Shown here piece by piece: positions 46,501 through 55,240 of a DNA stretch of 64,000 nt. Source of the DNA: Asaia sp003994335 (GTDB taxonomy: Bacteria > Pseudomonadota > Alphaproteobacteria > Acetobacterales > Acetobacteraceae). The DNA lies in NCBI RefSeq assembly GCF_037151175.1, contig NZ_JBBCOR010000004.1, forward strand, positions 248,001 to 312,000, given 5' to 3'. Each line of letters begins with the position of its first letter. The stretch's first letter is position 1. A program made the position numbers and the translations under genes. The notes beneath the pieces were generated by a model, which saw only the letters and a program-made list of their open reading frames with translations, had not been told where the DNA came from and did not search any database.

Positions 46501-47646
46501 GGCGGCCACGATTGCGGATCCGTTGGCGATCAGGGTCGTAGCCGAGGCGATGCCCCCGGACGACACCATCATCAGGCCGCCATTCTGAACGCGATCCTCA
46601 ATGGTCGTGCCTCCGGCGCGGACATTGATCTGCCCATAGCCATTGACGATGTTGTCTCTCGCGACAGCACCATTGGACACGTTGAGCGTCCCGACACCGA
46701 CAGGTGTCAGGCCGAAGGCGGAGGTTCCGCTCAGGGTCAACCCTACGGCGCTTCCGCCAGACTGAAGCGTGACGACGGCATTCATTCCGGAGACGAGGCC
46801 ACCCGAAACCACACCATTCAGGCTGACCGTTACTGTTGCGCTCGAATTGACTGTGTTCCCAAGCGCGGTTCCGCCAGAAAGAACAGCCTGGGCGCCGCCG
46901 GAAGAGAGCACCGTGTTGAGTGCCACGGCCGCATTCGTAATCTGAGCCGAGCCGCCGGCTGCAAGAGCGACACCCTGTATTGCAATGCCGTCCGCTATGA
47001 GGGTGCCGGAGCCTGTCACGCTCGTGGTCGCACCGGAAGCGACGTTCGGGTTGTAGTTTGTGCCGCCCGTGATGTTCAACGCGCCCAGGGTCTCGATCCT
47101 GGCTCCGCTGACGAGGCCACCCGACTGGTTCAGTGCGCCGCCTGCATGGATGGTATCATCCAGGCTTGTGGCGCCCGTCTCCACGTTGAGCGTTCCAGTG
47201 ATCTGGTTTTCCCGGCTCGCGCCCCCCGAGCCGATCGCGGCGCTGGCATTCGCCATGATTTCGGTCTGAGCGAGCGTGCCGCCCGTGGTGACCACTGCCG
47301 TGCCGCCTGACAGGATGGTATTGCCGGTAGCCAGTCCGGCATTCGCGACGAGGAGCGATCCTCCTGACGCTATGGTGACATTGAGGCTCGTCCCGGCAGA
47401 AGTGACCTCGGTCGAACCCGAGGCGATTGTCGCCATGCCTCCCGGAGCGACCTGAGTGTTGACGGCGGTGCCGCCCGAATAGACAGGAATAACGAGATTG
47501 ACGCCCCAGGCGCCATTGACGGACAGGGTTCCGGCGCTTGCGATCTGGGTGTTCGACACGGCGCCACCCGATACACGGATGACATCGCCGGCCCCGGCCG
47601 AGAGATTGCTGGAGCTCTTGCCGAACCCCACGGTTGTACTGGTCAT
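43534..47646 (-). CDS. AIDA-repeat surface protein with a C-terminal Hint autoprocessing domain
   Basis: A 1370-residue protein. Residues about 1-1000 are made of AIDA-like strand-loop-strand repeats rich in Gly, Ser, Thr and Ala (SGGTAV, NTILSGG, VSSGG). A block of 243 residues is repeated: the YNP motif recurs exactly 729 bases later. From C1013 (VCFLAGSLI) starts a Hint_2-type domain with VETLSVGDLVHVW and a block-B-like LLITAEHCLFL. Hint domains can cleave at their first cysteine. No N-terminal signal peptide and no autotransporter barrel are present, so the export route is unknown. It lies 17 bases after a TibC-like heptosyltransferase gene, so its repeats are likely glycosylated. An adhesin role is inference. 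Confidence 0.85.
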   Translation of the reverse strand: MTSTTVGFGKSSSNLSAGAGDVIRVSGGAVSNTQIASAGTLSVNGAWGVNLVIPVYSGGTAVNTQVAPGGMATIASGSTEVTSAGTSLNVTIASGGSLLVANAGLATGNTILSGGTAVVTTGGTLAQTEIMANASAAIGSGGASRENQITGTLNVETGATSLDDTIHAGGALNQSGGLVSGARIETLGALNITGGTNYNPNVASGATTSVTGSGTLIADGIAIQGVALAAGGSAQITNAAVALNTVLSSGGAQAVLSGGTALGNTVNSSATVTVSLNGVVSGGLVSGMNAVVTLQSGGSAVGLTLSGTSAFGLTPVGVGTLNVSNGAVARDNIVNGYGQINVRAGGTTIEDRVQNGGLMMVSSGGIASATTLIANGSAIVAAGASAVLPVIGNGGRFSLAGGITTSATILSGGTIQQTGGTLDAAHVQAGGTLGISGGAAYNPIVDTGAFASASGSGTVITNSGITQSMTLLAGGRQEVTGPGVARDTVVSSGGVQTLSSGGTALNTTVTTSANVTIAAGGLMSGGVVSGLAASITAGSGGVLSGVTATGSAGGFLQPDGIGTITLSNGAVANGNIIDSYGQEILLAGGKSIGTIVRNGGVETVSNGGIASGLTLDHGGSAVILNGGAASNLTISGTSGGNAGALYVSKGGTVTDITVAPGASATFSAGATLSTTHSTDLANVTFLQGASASLVGSGNVTSNIAITTSVTVFTSSGSVIQNATVSGKAAILNVAAGGTTSKTVLTGSDTNTCGVENVLAGGMANATQIGRYGIQVVMGGSATSSYVGAQGELNVNGGTAYGALVDASGSANINGGVAVDWAINSGGVVNVSAGGTIINSLANPGGVVTVLQGGSAIAMLRPQGGNVLSNLTLSGGNVYVSSGGIATNVTIASSAGKLLGDVIVSAGGSAVASGTTLSRVTVQSGGTLVVDGSLSNETLTRVMNASLQSGSYLYFPELTAGNDAYSTTVVGNTLTVLSAGKAVATVTLANSDYNGQGGAFIEEPSGSGYLLLVCFLAGSLISTPNGPAAVETLSVGDLVHVWRDGVQGVASLSWIGSRHHRVSHECKPDMAGYPVRIRKDAIAENVPNQDLLITAEHCLFLNGCFVPVRMLVNGRTIFYDTSIAEFEYFHIETEEHAVISANGLLTESYLDTGNRASFHQAAYRREGNVIRVGDVFRPKSWALDAAAPIETSRAFVEPIYRQILGRDGEPPTSLPPMTDDPAFHLLTPSGEKIEAMRVIERRHVFRVPAGVERLTLCSRASRPSDTIGPFCDDRRMLGLLIGEISLFDAASQKQISSHLQSLPQEGWYAADESSLRWTTGAGQLALGRRDPDSMGILSIEVAACGPYLLDDDTDDHAIIAADAPGIRVAQA

Positions 47647-47663
47647 GCCTACCTCTTGATTTT

Positions 47664-48929
47664 TTAATTTTTATTCTTGTTTTTCAGGTGAAGGGCGGAG
47701 TTCAGAACCTTGATCACATGACCGGGCGTGATGAGCCGCGTGCACTCGAATTGCCTTTCGGTGTTCTTGTGACGGGGGCACCAGAGAAAATCATGGTGAT
47801 CGAATTTCTCGCTGGCGTCGTTCCAGCAAGAATTGCATGAGTGCCAGTTGATCACCCGGAATTCGGTGTCGAATTCATTCGTCGGGTGAGTAAAACCGGA
47901 AATCATGACAACTGGCGTACGGCTCGCCCAGGCGAGCCAGGAAAGTCCGGAAGAGAGGCCGACAAAGGCGCTTGCATGGCGCAGCCAGCGCACGCGCTCA
48001 CTCAGAGGCCGATCACCTGTCTGATCTTCGGCGCCATGGGGGATGCGGTTCCACATGATGCCGGCACCGTAATAGGGCGACTTGTCGATGCAGATGACCC
48101 GATAACCCTGCGCGCGTGCCCAGACGACCAGAGACAGCCATCCCTCGGGGTTGTTCCAGTATTTGCATTGCGTGCTCGCCTGGGTCGCGATGCAGATATA
48201 AGGTTCTCCGATCGGCGGTGTATCTGTTTCGGGAGAGCAGACAATCGGCCGTGTTTCCGCAGTCGGGACGCCAAGGATATAGGCAGCCGTCTTGTGAAGG
48301 CCGACATGGCGGAAATCAGTGGGCTGATTCAGATATTCGGGGTCATCGAAGAAAAGCCCCAGGGAATAGCTTGCATAGGCATCGTCCATGATGGCGCAGG
48401 CGCGCGCGTCACTCGCGGTCAGAAACCGGATTTCGGGATAATTCCCTGCTAGAAGCGCGATGAGTGCGGCATCCATGATGCACACAAGAGTCGCACCATG
48501 GATCTCGCCGAAGCGCGCAGCATAGGGAAACCAGGCCAGCGCATCCCCCAGCGTACTGACCGGCATCTGGATAACCACGATTTTCCCGGCGCAGTCATAG
48601 GCATGGCTGAGCACTTCCGATCTGATGCCGGTCTCATCCGTTTCCTCGACGAGAATATGGAAGCGGTTGAAATAGCGCTTTGACGAAGTGATGAAGCTGC
48701 CGCAGGAGCAATGGGAAAAGAGGATATTGCCGCTATCGAGATCGCTCAGTGTCAGGCACCATTCCCCGGTGCCGCGCGTGGGCAGACTGATGCGGGCGCC
48801 TGCATTGAAATCGAAACGTATGCCCGAGCTATGGGCAAGGGTGGGCAGGGTTGAAGGGGGCAGATACCCGCCATGCGGGGGCAGCTCGGGCGCTGCCTGA
48901 CGTTCGATAACCTGTTCATCTGTGCCCAT
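47664..48929 (-). CDS. TibC-like autotransporter-type O-heptosyltransferase
   Basis: A 421-residue glycosyltransferase of the bacterial autotransporter heptosyltransferase group. It has a GT9-like Rossmann core (VVIQMPVSTLGDALAWFPYA; FVGLSSGLSWLAWASRTPVV). The C-terminal four-cysteine iron site is C365, C368, C384 and C396, matching the C-x2-C-x15-C pattern of TibC. Such enzymes move heptose from ADP-heptose onto serines of strand-loop-strand repeats before export. The gene is first in a two-gene operon with the AIDA-Hint protein, the obvious acceptor. Usual partners are classical autotransporters, so this pairing is unusual. The protein ends in a Lys/Asn-rich tail. Confidence 0.87.
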   Translation of the reverse strand: MGTDEQVIERQAAPELPPHGGYLPPSTLPTLAHSSGIRFDFNAGARISLPTRGTGEWCLTLSDLDSGNILFSHCSCGSFITSSKRYFNRFHILVEETDETGIRSEVLSHAYDCAGKIVVIQMPVSTLGDALAWFPYAARFGEIHGATLVCIMDAALIALLAGNYPEIRFLTASDARACAIMDDAYASYSLGLFFDDPEYLNQPTDFRHVGLHKTAAYILGVPTAETRPIVCSPETDTPPIGEPYICIATQASTQCKYWNNPEGWLSLVVWARAQGYRVICIDKSPYYGAGIMWNRIPHGAEDQTGDRPLSERVRWLRHASAFVGLSSGLSWLAWASRTPVVMISGFTHPTNEFDTEFRVINWHSCNSCWNDASEKFDHHDFLWCPRHKNTERQFECTRLITPGHVIKVLNSALHLKNKNKN

Positions 48930-49294
48930 GACTCGCTGTTCGTCCGGATGGTGCTTCTATTCGCCCTGCCGTGCCCTGCGTTTTCTGCCCTATGGGGATG
49001 ATCGCGATGGCACGATCGAGATACGAAGACGGTGGACAGGGTGGACGCGGTGATTCAGGAGCGGCCGATCACGGATGCGTGTGTTCGGCTCAGTCGCTGT
49101 TCCTTCGATCGGATGTGTCACGCATCGAAACCCGGTCTTCTGTTACAGCGGATATACGCCGGTAGAAGAATACGTGGGGCATGGCGCACAAGCCGGAAAG
49201 GGTTTCCAAACGCGGTTGTTGAAGACATGCTGCAAGGTGCGGCTGTCGATCCTGGCCTGACGCTGTGCCGCACAGCCTGCGCTGGAGTTTCCCG
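48930..49294. promoter_or_regulatory. Divergent gap between the heptosyltransferase and LysR genes
   Basis: This 365-base gap must hold promoters for both units. I see no supported gene, repeat or clear operator in it. Confidence 0.35.
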
Positions 49295-50227
49295 ATGCGT
49301 TATACGTTGCGCCAACTCGAATATTTCGTCGCAGCGGGTGAGGCCGGATCGATCCGTCATGCCTCCGAGAAACTGTCCATTTCCCAGCCCTCGATCTCGA
49401 CGGCGATTGCCCATCTTGAAATCGAACTCGGTGTGCAGCTTTTTGTCCGACATCATGCTCAGGGCCTCTCCCTGACGGGCGTTGGCCAGATACTCCTGGT
49501 CGAGGCCAAGAAAGTGCTTTCCATGGCTGAAAGCCTCCATGCCATTGCAGCCGAGGCCACCGGGCAGGTCAGGGGGCAATTGCAGGTCGGGGCGATGGTC
49601 ACGCTCGCTCCCATGATTATGCCGGAGCTCGCCTATAATTTCAGGCAGACCTTTCCCGCAGCGGAGATCAGCCAGCGCGCTGCCAACCATGAATGGCTCG
49701 GTGAAAAACTGAGCAAGGCCGAACTCGATCTGGCCATCACTTATGATCTCGCCTTGCCTCCCGGCATCGCATTCGAACCTCTGGCCAGTCTGCCGCCCCA
49801 TGCGCTGGTTGCTCAGTCTCACCCTCTCGCCGAGAGGGGAGAGGTCACGCTCGAGGAGCTGGCAGCAGAGCCACTCATCCTGCTCGACCTGCCCCTGAGC
49901 CGGCACTATTTCAATGAGCTGTTCGAGCGAGAGGGCCTGCGTCCGACCGTCTATGCGCGAGCGGCCGAGCAGGAAATCGTGCGCACCATGGTCGCGAATG
50001 GTTATGGCTATACGCTGGCCAATGTGCGCCCCCGCTCCGATCGCGCGCTGGATGGCAAGCGTCTTGTCCGGTTGCGGCTGAAGGGCGCCCATCGCCCCAT
50101 GGTCATCGGCATGGCCATGCGCCAGGGAGAACGCCAGTCGCGACTTCTGGAGCATTTCATTGTGCATTGCCGTGCCTCGATTTCGGATCAGACGATTCCC
50201 GGAATGTGCCCGCTCGATGAGGGGTAG
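49295..50227 (+). CDS. LysR-family regulator of the adjacent catabolic genes
   Basis: A 310-residue LysR protein; its helix-turn-helix is near residues 18-58 (SISQPSISTAIAHLEIELG) and a periplasmic-binding-like effector domain follows. The ATG at 49295 has GGAG upstream; the open frame before it is not part of the family. It reads towards the monooxygenase-deacylase-DUF1028 genes 191 bases away, so it probably controls them. The effector is unknown. Confidence 0.85.
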   Translation: MRYTLRQLEYFVAAGEAGSIRHASEKLSISQPSISTAIAHLEIELGVQLFVRHHAQGLSLTGVGQILLVEAKKVLSMAESLHAIAAEATGQVRGQLQVGAMVTLAPMIMPELAYNFRQTFPAAEISQRAANHEWLGEKLSKAELDLAITYDLALPPGIAFEPLASLPPHALVAQSHPLAERGEVTLEELAAEPLILLDLPLSRHYFNELFEREGLRPTVYARAAEQEIVRTMVANGYGYTLANVRPRSDRALDGKRLVRLRLKGAHRPMVIGMAMRQGERQSRLLEHFIVHCRASISDQTIPGMCPLDEG

Positions 50228-50301
50228 CGAGTTCGTGCGGCGGGGCGGGGCCTGTCGGGCAGAATGGCGCGGTAAAATCGGTCCGGGTGAACTCTTAGGA
50301 A

Positions 50302-50321
50302 AAGGCTAATCAAGGCTAATC
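50302..50321 (+). repeat. Tandem 10-base repeat upstream of the monooxygenase gene
   Basis: AAGGCTAATC occurs twice without a gap, about 100 bases before the monooxygenase start. It lies where a regulator such as the adjacent LysR protein could bind, but may be chance. Confidence 0.5.
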
Positions 50322-50418
50322 AATTCGATTGTTTCGGCTGGCAGATCATTTCAATACAAGAACGGAAAGATCTTCTGAAAATTGGAAGAACAGATCTTTT
50401 CAACGGGAAATCTCTGAC

Positions 50419-51684
50419 ATGAAAGTTGAAATCGTCGATACTCTCGTCATTGGCGGTGGTCAGGCCGGCGTGGCGATGAGCGAGCATCTTCGCCTGCACA
50501 ATGTACCGCATCTCGTTGTCGAGCGCGGGCGTATTGCCGAAAGATGGCGAAGCGAGCGCTGGGATTCCCTCGTGGCCAACGGTCCAGCCTGGCATGACCG
50601 CTTTCCCAACAGGCATTTTGACGGTACCGCGCCTGATGGCTTCGTGCCCAAGGAAGAGATCGCCGCTTATTTCGAGGCCTATGCACGCCAGATCGATATG
50701 CCCGTTCGCTGTGGGGTCCAGGTGCGCAAATTATCCCGTGCGTCGTCGGGGCAGGGGTTCGAGGCTCAGACGGATGCGGGTACCATTCAGGCGCGTAACG
50801 TCGTTGTGGCAACTGGCCCTTTTCAGAGGCCCCTTGTTCCTGCTCTTATCCCGCAGACCCCCAACCTGTTCCAGACCCATTCGCAGGGATATAAGAATCC
50901 TTCCCAGCTGCCTGAGGGCGGCGTGCTGGTGATCGGCGCAGGGGCATCGGGCGTACAGATTGCCGAGGAACTCAAGCGTGCGGGGCGCGCCGTCTGGCTT
51001 TCTGTCGGGCCACATGACAGGCCTGCACGGCGCTATCGCGGCAAGGATTTCGTCTGGTGGCTGGGCGTTCTGGGTATGTGGGACATGAAAACCCCGGGCC
51101 CGGGAACGGAACATGTGACGATTGCCGTCAGCGGCGCGCAAGGTGGCCACACGGTCGATTTCCGTACACTCGCCGCAAGCGGTATCACGCTCGTAGGCCG
51201 TACGCTCTCCTGCCATGAGGGTGTGCTCTCTTTCGACACGGATCTGCAGAAGAACATAGAGGCAGGCGATGCCAATTACCTCGCCATGCTCAATGCGGCT
51301 GATGCCTATGTTGCCGCCCAGGGGCTCGACCTGCCCGAGGAGCCGCAGGCGCATCGGATTGGCGAACTGCCGGAGTGTGTAACGGCGCCCCTGACCGAAC
51401 TCGATCTGGCAAAGTCGGGGGTAACCAGCATCATCTGGGCGACTGGCTATGGCTATGACTATGGCTGGCTCGATCTGGACGTTCTGGATGCGCGCGGTGC
51501 GCCGCGCCATGAGGGGGGCGTCTCGGTTGAACCGGGGCTGTATTTCCTCGGATTGTCCTGGCTTACCCGCCGTGCCTCGCCTTTCATCTGGGGTGTATGG
51601 CATGACGCGGCCCGCCTAGCCGCGCATATCGCCCCCGACCATTCCGCGCCGGGCCAGGCGCAGGATGATGTAATGCATGTCTGA
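50419..51684 (+). CDS. CzcO-type flavin monooxygenase/oxidoreductase
   Basis: A 421-residue single-chain flavoprotein. The FAD site is VIGGGQAGVAMSEHL (about residues 9-23), followed by ERWRSERWDSL, a signature of CzcO/flavin monooxygenase-like proteins. The NADP site is VLVIGAGASGVQIAEEL (about residue 172). The last part has IIWATGYGYDY, the common ATG-containing closing motif. The substrate cannot be read. Its stop overlaps the next gene by eight bases, so it is coupled to a deacylase. Confidence 0.85.
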   Translation: MKVEIVDTLVIGGGQAGVAMSEHLRLHNVPHLVVERGRIAERWRSERWDSLVANGPAWHDRFPNRHFDGTAPDGFVPKEEIAAYFEAYARQIDMPVRCGVQVRKLSRASSGQGFEAQTDAGTIQARNVVVATGPFQRPLVPALIPQTPNLFQTHSQGYKNPSQLPEGGVLVIGAGASGVQIAEELKRAGRAVWLSVGPHDRPARRYRGKDFVWWLGVLGMWDMKTPGPGTEHVTIAVSGAQGGHTVDFRTLAASGITLVGRTLSCHEGVLSFDTDLQKNIEAGDANYLAMLNAADAYVAAQGLDLPEEPQAHRIGELPECVTAPLTELDLAKSGVTSIIWATGYGYDYGWLDLDVLDARGAPRHEGGVSVEPGLYFLGLSWLTRRASPFIWGVWHDAARLAAHIAPDHSAPGQAQDDVMHV

Positions 51685-52822
51685 TCTTATTGCGCTGCTC
51701 TCGACCCTCGTCGGGTTTCCCAGTCTCTGCGGCACTCCGAATGGGGAAACCATCGACTGGATTGAGGCGCAGCTCCTTGCTGCGGGCGCGCGCGTACAGC
51801 GTATTCCAGGCGAAGTGCCGGATCGGTTCAGCCTGTTTGCGATCATCGGACCTGAGGCGCCGGGGGGGCTCGTACTCTCGGCCCATGCCGATGTCGTACC
51901 CGTGGCGGGTCAGGACTGGTCGAGTGACCCGTTCATCCTGACGCGCCGGGGTGACAGGCTTTATGGCCGGGGAAGCAGCGACATGAAGGGGTTTCTGGCC
52001 TGTATGCTCGATGCCGCGCAACGCGTGGCCGCGCATCCCATACCGCTTTCCAGACCGTTATACCTTGCGATTTCCCATGATGAGGAACTGGGCTGCCTGG
52101 GTGTACGCTCCCTGCTGCAGGCTCTGAGCGCGGGGCCGGACCGTGCCATACAAGGATGTATCGTGGGGGAGCCGACGCAAATGCAGGTTGCGCTCGCGCA
52201 CAAGGGCAAGACAGCGTTCACGATCGCCTGTCATGGCGTCGCCGCCCATTCTGCCAATCCGGGACAGGGGCTGAACGCCATTACATTGGCAGGCTCCATG
52301 ATCCATGCGGTTTCCGCGCTCCAGGAAAAGATAGAGACAAGCGAGCGTCGGGACGGCCGCTTCGCCGTGCCATTCTCGACGGTACAGGTCGGTCTGGTGT
52401 CGGGCGGAGCAGCGCTCAATATCGTGCCCGATCATTGTGTTCTTTCTGCCGAGATGCGTCTGCTGCCGGGCTATGAACCTGGCCCCTATTTGGACTGGCT
52501 GCGGGACGCGGGCGCGCGGGCCGTGGCGGATCTGGGCGGTGGCAGGGTCGAGATTGAGGTCACGAACGCCTATCCGGGTCTGGATATGGAGCCGGGTGGC
52601 GCACTCTGCGCCACCGTTCTGCGTGAGGCCGGACGCAATCATACCACCACGATCGATTTCGGGACCGAGGCGGGGTTGTTTCGGGAAATTCTGTCTCTGG
52701 ATTGCGTGGTGTGCGGCCCAGGCTCGATCGATCGCGCGCATAAGGCGGATGAATACATCACAGAGGCCGAGCTCGAAGAGGGCGCACGTTTTGTCGATGC
52801 GCTCGTCGCGCGCCTCAGATAA
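51677..52822 (+). CDS. M20-family deacylase (ArgE-like)
   Basis: A 381-residue zinc-dependent amidohydrolase resembling acetylornithine deacetylase. Metal-binding residues are in SAHADVVPVAG (His, Asp), GRGSSDMKG (Asp) and ISHDEELGC (catalytic Glu-Glu); a late His is in DRAHKADEYI. The dimerisation domain lies in the middle (about 170-290). Its location in a catabolic operon rather than with arginine genes argues for removal of an acyl or carbamoyl group from a nutrient. Confidence 0.85.
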   Translation: MSDLIALLSTLVGFPSLCGTPNGETIDWIEAQLLAAGARVQRIPGEVPDRFSLFAIIGPEAPGGLVLSAHADVVPVAGQDWSSDPFILTRRGDRLYGRGSSDMKGFLACMLDAAQRVAAHPIPLSRPLYLAISHDEELGCLGVRSLLQALSAGPDRAIQGCIVGEPTQMQVALAHKGKTAFTIACHGVAAHSANPGQGLNAITLAGSMIHAVSALQEKIETSERRDGRFAVPFSTVQVGLVSGGAALNIVPDHCVLSAEMRLLPGYEPGPYLDWLRDAGARAVADLGGGRVEIEVTNAYPGLDMEPGGALCATVLREAGRNHTTTIDFGTEAGLFREILSLDCVVCGPGSIDRAHKADEYITEAELEEGARFVDALVARLR

Positions 52823-52862
52823 CCGCGATACCGGAATTTCCCGGCAGGCAGGAGGGTCACCC

Positions 52863-53540
52863 ATGACGTTTTCCATCATCGCGCGCTGCGCCAGAACCGG
52901 GCAATTCGGCATGGCGGTGGCCTCGTCATCACCCGCAGTGGCCAGCCGCTGTGCTTTTGCCCGTGCCGGTATCGGGGTTGTGGCAACGCAGAACGTGACC
53001 GATCCGAGACTGGGTCCCAAAGCGCTTGCTCTGCTCGAATCAGGGGCCTCTGCGTGCGAATGTCGTGACATCATGATGCGTACCGCCGCTTTCAGTGCCT
53101 TCCGGCAAGTGTTGATTCTCGATGCGTCGGGCCGTTCAGCCTATTGGGCAGGAGAGCGTATTCTGGGGCGTCACGGTCAAGCCTCCGCAGACGATGTTTC
53201 AGCGGCCGGAAACATGCTGGCGGATGAGGAGATTCCTCGGGCCATGGTCGCGTCATTCAGCGCATCCTCCCCTGAACTCGAGCTCGGGGAGCGTTTGCTT
53301 CTCTCGATGGAAGCTGCGCTCGCCGCTGGAGGTGAAGAGGGGCCTGTCCATTCAGCAGGATTGCTCATCGTCGAGGCACAGAGCTGGCCGTTGACCGATC
53401 TGCGGGTGGACTGGAGCGAGGCGCCTCTTGCGGCCCTGCGCGGGCTGTGGGCCCTCTGGCAACCTCAGATGCATGATTACGTCACGCGGGGGCTGGACCC
53501 GACGACAGCCCCTTCTTATGGCGTGCCCGGCGATTCCTGA
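52863..53540 (+). CDS. DUF1028 Ntn-hydrolase-like protein
   Basis: A 225-residue DUF1028 protein. The start at 52863 gives the family's MTFSIIARCARTGQFGMAVA; earlier open frame belongs to the shadow of the previous gene. The family has an Ntn-hydrolase-like fold, and its reaction is unknown. It often sits beside RidA or amidase genes, as here (RidA lies at 57709). It follows the deacylase by 40 bases. Confidence 0.85.
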   Translation: MTFSIIARCARTGQFGMAVASSSPAVASRCAFARAGIGVVATQNVTDPRLGPKALALLESGASACECRDIMMRTAAFSAFRQVLILDASGRSAYWAGERILGRHGQASADDVSAAGNMLADEEIPRAMVASFSASSPELELGERLLLSMEAALAAGGEEGPVHSAGLLIVEAQSWPLTDLRVDWSEAPLAALRGLWALWQPQMHDYVTRGLDPTTAPSYGVPGDS

Positions 53541-53551
53541 GTCGCTCAATC

Positions 53552-53580
53552 GAGACGCAGGCCCACAGGGCTGGCGTCTC
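53552..53580. terminator. Bidirectional terminator between convergent DUF1028 and GMC genes
   Basis: GAGACGCAGGCC and GGCTGGCGTCTC pair over 12 positions with one mismatch and one wobble around a five-base loop. It overlaps the stop codon of the GMC gene. Confidence 0.6.
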
Positions 53581-55201
53581 AGTTGCCCTGCGCCAGAATC
53601 ATCCTGGCGGCCATTTCGCCGATCATCATGCTGGGCGCGCTGGTATTGCCGCTGATCAGGGTTGGCATGATCGAGGCATCGGCGATACGCAGGCCGCCTA
53701 TCCCGCGCAGTTTCAGATCCGGCGTCACGACCGATTGCTCATCGATCCCCATGCGGCAGGTTCCTGCCGGGTGAAAGACCGTTGCTGCGCTCGCCCTCAG
53801 ATAGGCCATGATCTCGGCAGGCGTTGTGACCGACGCACCCGGGGCGATTTCGATACCTCGCGCGCGTGCGAAAGGCGGCTGGGAGAGAATGTGGCGGGCG
53901 ATCCCGATCCCTTCGCAAAGCGTTTCGAGATCATGGGGATCCGATGCGAAATTGAAATCGATCTGAGGGTTCAGCGTGCCGTCGGTGGCCAGCCGGACTG
54001 TCCCTCGGCTTTTGGGACGGAGCACGCAGGTATGGATGGCAAATCCATGCCCCCATTCAAAGAGCCGACCACGTGGGCTGCGATATCCCGGGACGAAATG
54101 GAACTGGATGTCCGGCACCGCACCCTCGGCCAGCTTCGTCCGGGCAAAGCCGCCGGCCTCAACATAATTCGTGGTCAGCCAGCCCTTGCGCCCGAGCGCG
54201 AACTGCCAGGGCGCGCTTAGGACCTTGGGCAAAGCGCGCGTTGAGAACCCCAATGTGCGTGGGTCGGTGGAGCGCAGGGTCACCAGACCATCCAGATGAT
54301 CCTGGAGGTTCTGGCCGACGCCCGGCAAGACATGAATGGGAGAAATCCCGGCGGCGATCAGATTGGCGCCTGATCCGATGCCCGATGCCATCAGGATCTG
54401 GGGAGATCCGATTGCGCCGGCACAGAGAATGACCTCGCGGCGGGCGCGCAATGTCTTCACTGTGCCTTCATGTTCGATCGAAATTCCGCATACGCGGCGG
54501 TTCTCGATCAGGAGGCGACGTGTCTTGGCTCCCGACAGAACGCATAATCCTGGACGCTTTCGTACAGGATGGATGAAAGCGCGGTAGGCGCTCAGGCGCA
54601 GGCCGTCGCGCTGCGTGACATCATAAATGCCCACGCCCTCGAGCTGTGCTCCGTTGAAGTCAGGATTATGCGCCAGCCCGGCTGCGATGCCCGCTGCGAC
54701 GAAATCACGCGAGAGGGGGTTGATGTCGCGGGGAGTGACGACATCGAGCGCCCCGTCGCGACCGTGGAATTCCGCTCCTGGCGCATCGACCGTTCGATGG
54801 CTGCGTTCGAGCGACCTGAACGCATCGAGCACCTGGGGCCATTCCCACCCTGTACAGCCGAGAGACGCCCAATGGTCGTAATCAGAGCGATCCCCGCGAA
54901 TATAGATCATGCTGTTGAGCGTGGTGGAGCCGCCCAGGGCCTTGCCGCGTGGTACGTGAATGCGCCGATCGAGAAGGTGATGCTGCGGGGTGGAGTAGAA
55001 CTGATAGGCTAGTTTCCGGCTGCGATAGAGCGTAAGGGTGCCGGCCGGGATGCTGATACGCGGCGTGCGGTCGCTCCCGCCGGCCTCGATCAGCCCCACC
55101 CGAAAGCGCCCGTCGGCGCTGAGTCGATTGGCCAGAACGCAACCGGCCGAACCAGCGCCGATGACGAGGTAATCGAAGGTCTGGGTGAGATCATCGGACA
55201 T
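53579..55201 (-). CDS. GMC-family oxidoreductase (choline-dehydrogenase-like)
   Basis: A 540-residue flavoprotein alcohol oxidase/dehydrogenase. The FAD site is VIGAGSAGCVLANRLS (about residue 13), followed by PRGKALGGSTTLNSMIYIRG. The C-terminal catalytic region has FHPAGTCRMG and ADASIMPTLISGNTSAPSMM. Its closest named relatives oxidise choline or alkanols. No betaine-aldehyde dehydrogenase gene is nearby, so choline is not the likely substrate. It is transcribed 39 bases after the TonB-receptor gene. Confidence 0.9.
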   Translation of the reverse strand: MSDDLTQTFDYLVIGAGSAGCVLANRLSADGRFRVGLIEAGGSDRTPRISIPAGTLTLYRSRKLAYQFYSTPQHHLLDRRIHVPRGKALGGSTTLNSMIYIRGDRSDYDHWASLGCTGWEWPQVLDAFRSLERSHRTVDAPGAEFHGRDGALDVVTPRDINPLSRDFVAAGIAAGLAHNPDFNGAQLEGVGIYDVTQRDGLRLSAYRAFIHPVRKRPGLCVLSGAKTRRLLIENRRVCGISIEHEGTVKTLRARREVILCAGAIGSPQILMASGIGSGANLIAAGISPIHVLPGVGQNLQDHLDGLVTLRSTDPRTLGFSTRALPKVLSAPWQFALGRKGWLTTNYVEAGGFARTKLAEGAVPDIQFHFVPGYRSPRGRLFEWGHGFAIHTCVLRPKSRGTVRLATDGTLNPQIDFNFASDPHDLETLCEGIGIARHILSQPPFARARGIEIAPGASVTTPAEIMAYLRASAATVFHPAGTCRMGIDEQSVVTPDLKLRGIGGLRIADASIMPTLISGNTSAPSMMIGEMAARMILAQGN

Positions 55202-55240
55202 GGCATCCTCCTTCCTGCGTGGGGCGGGGTTCGCCTCGGT

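Noticed and set aside
46246..47310. 354-codon plus-strand frame in the AIDA-repeat gene
   Set aside because: Its repeats mirror those of the real gene on the other strand; no domain is recognisable.
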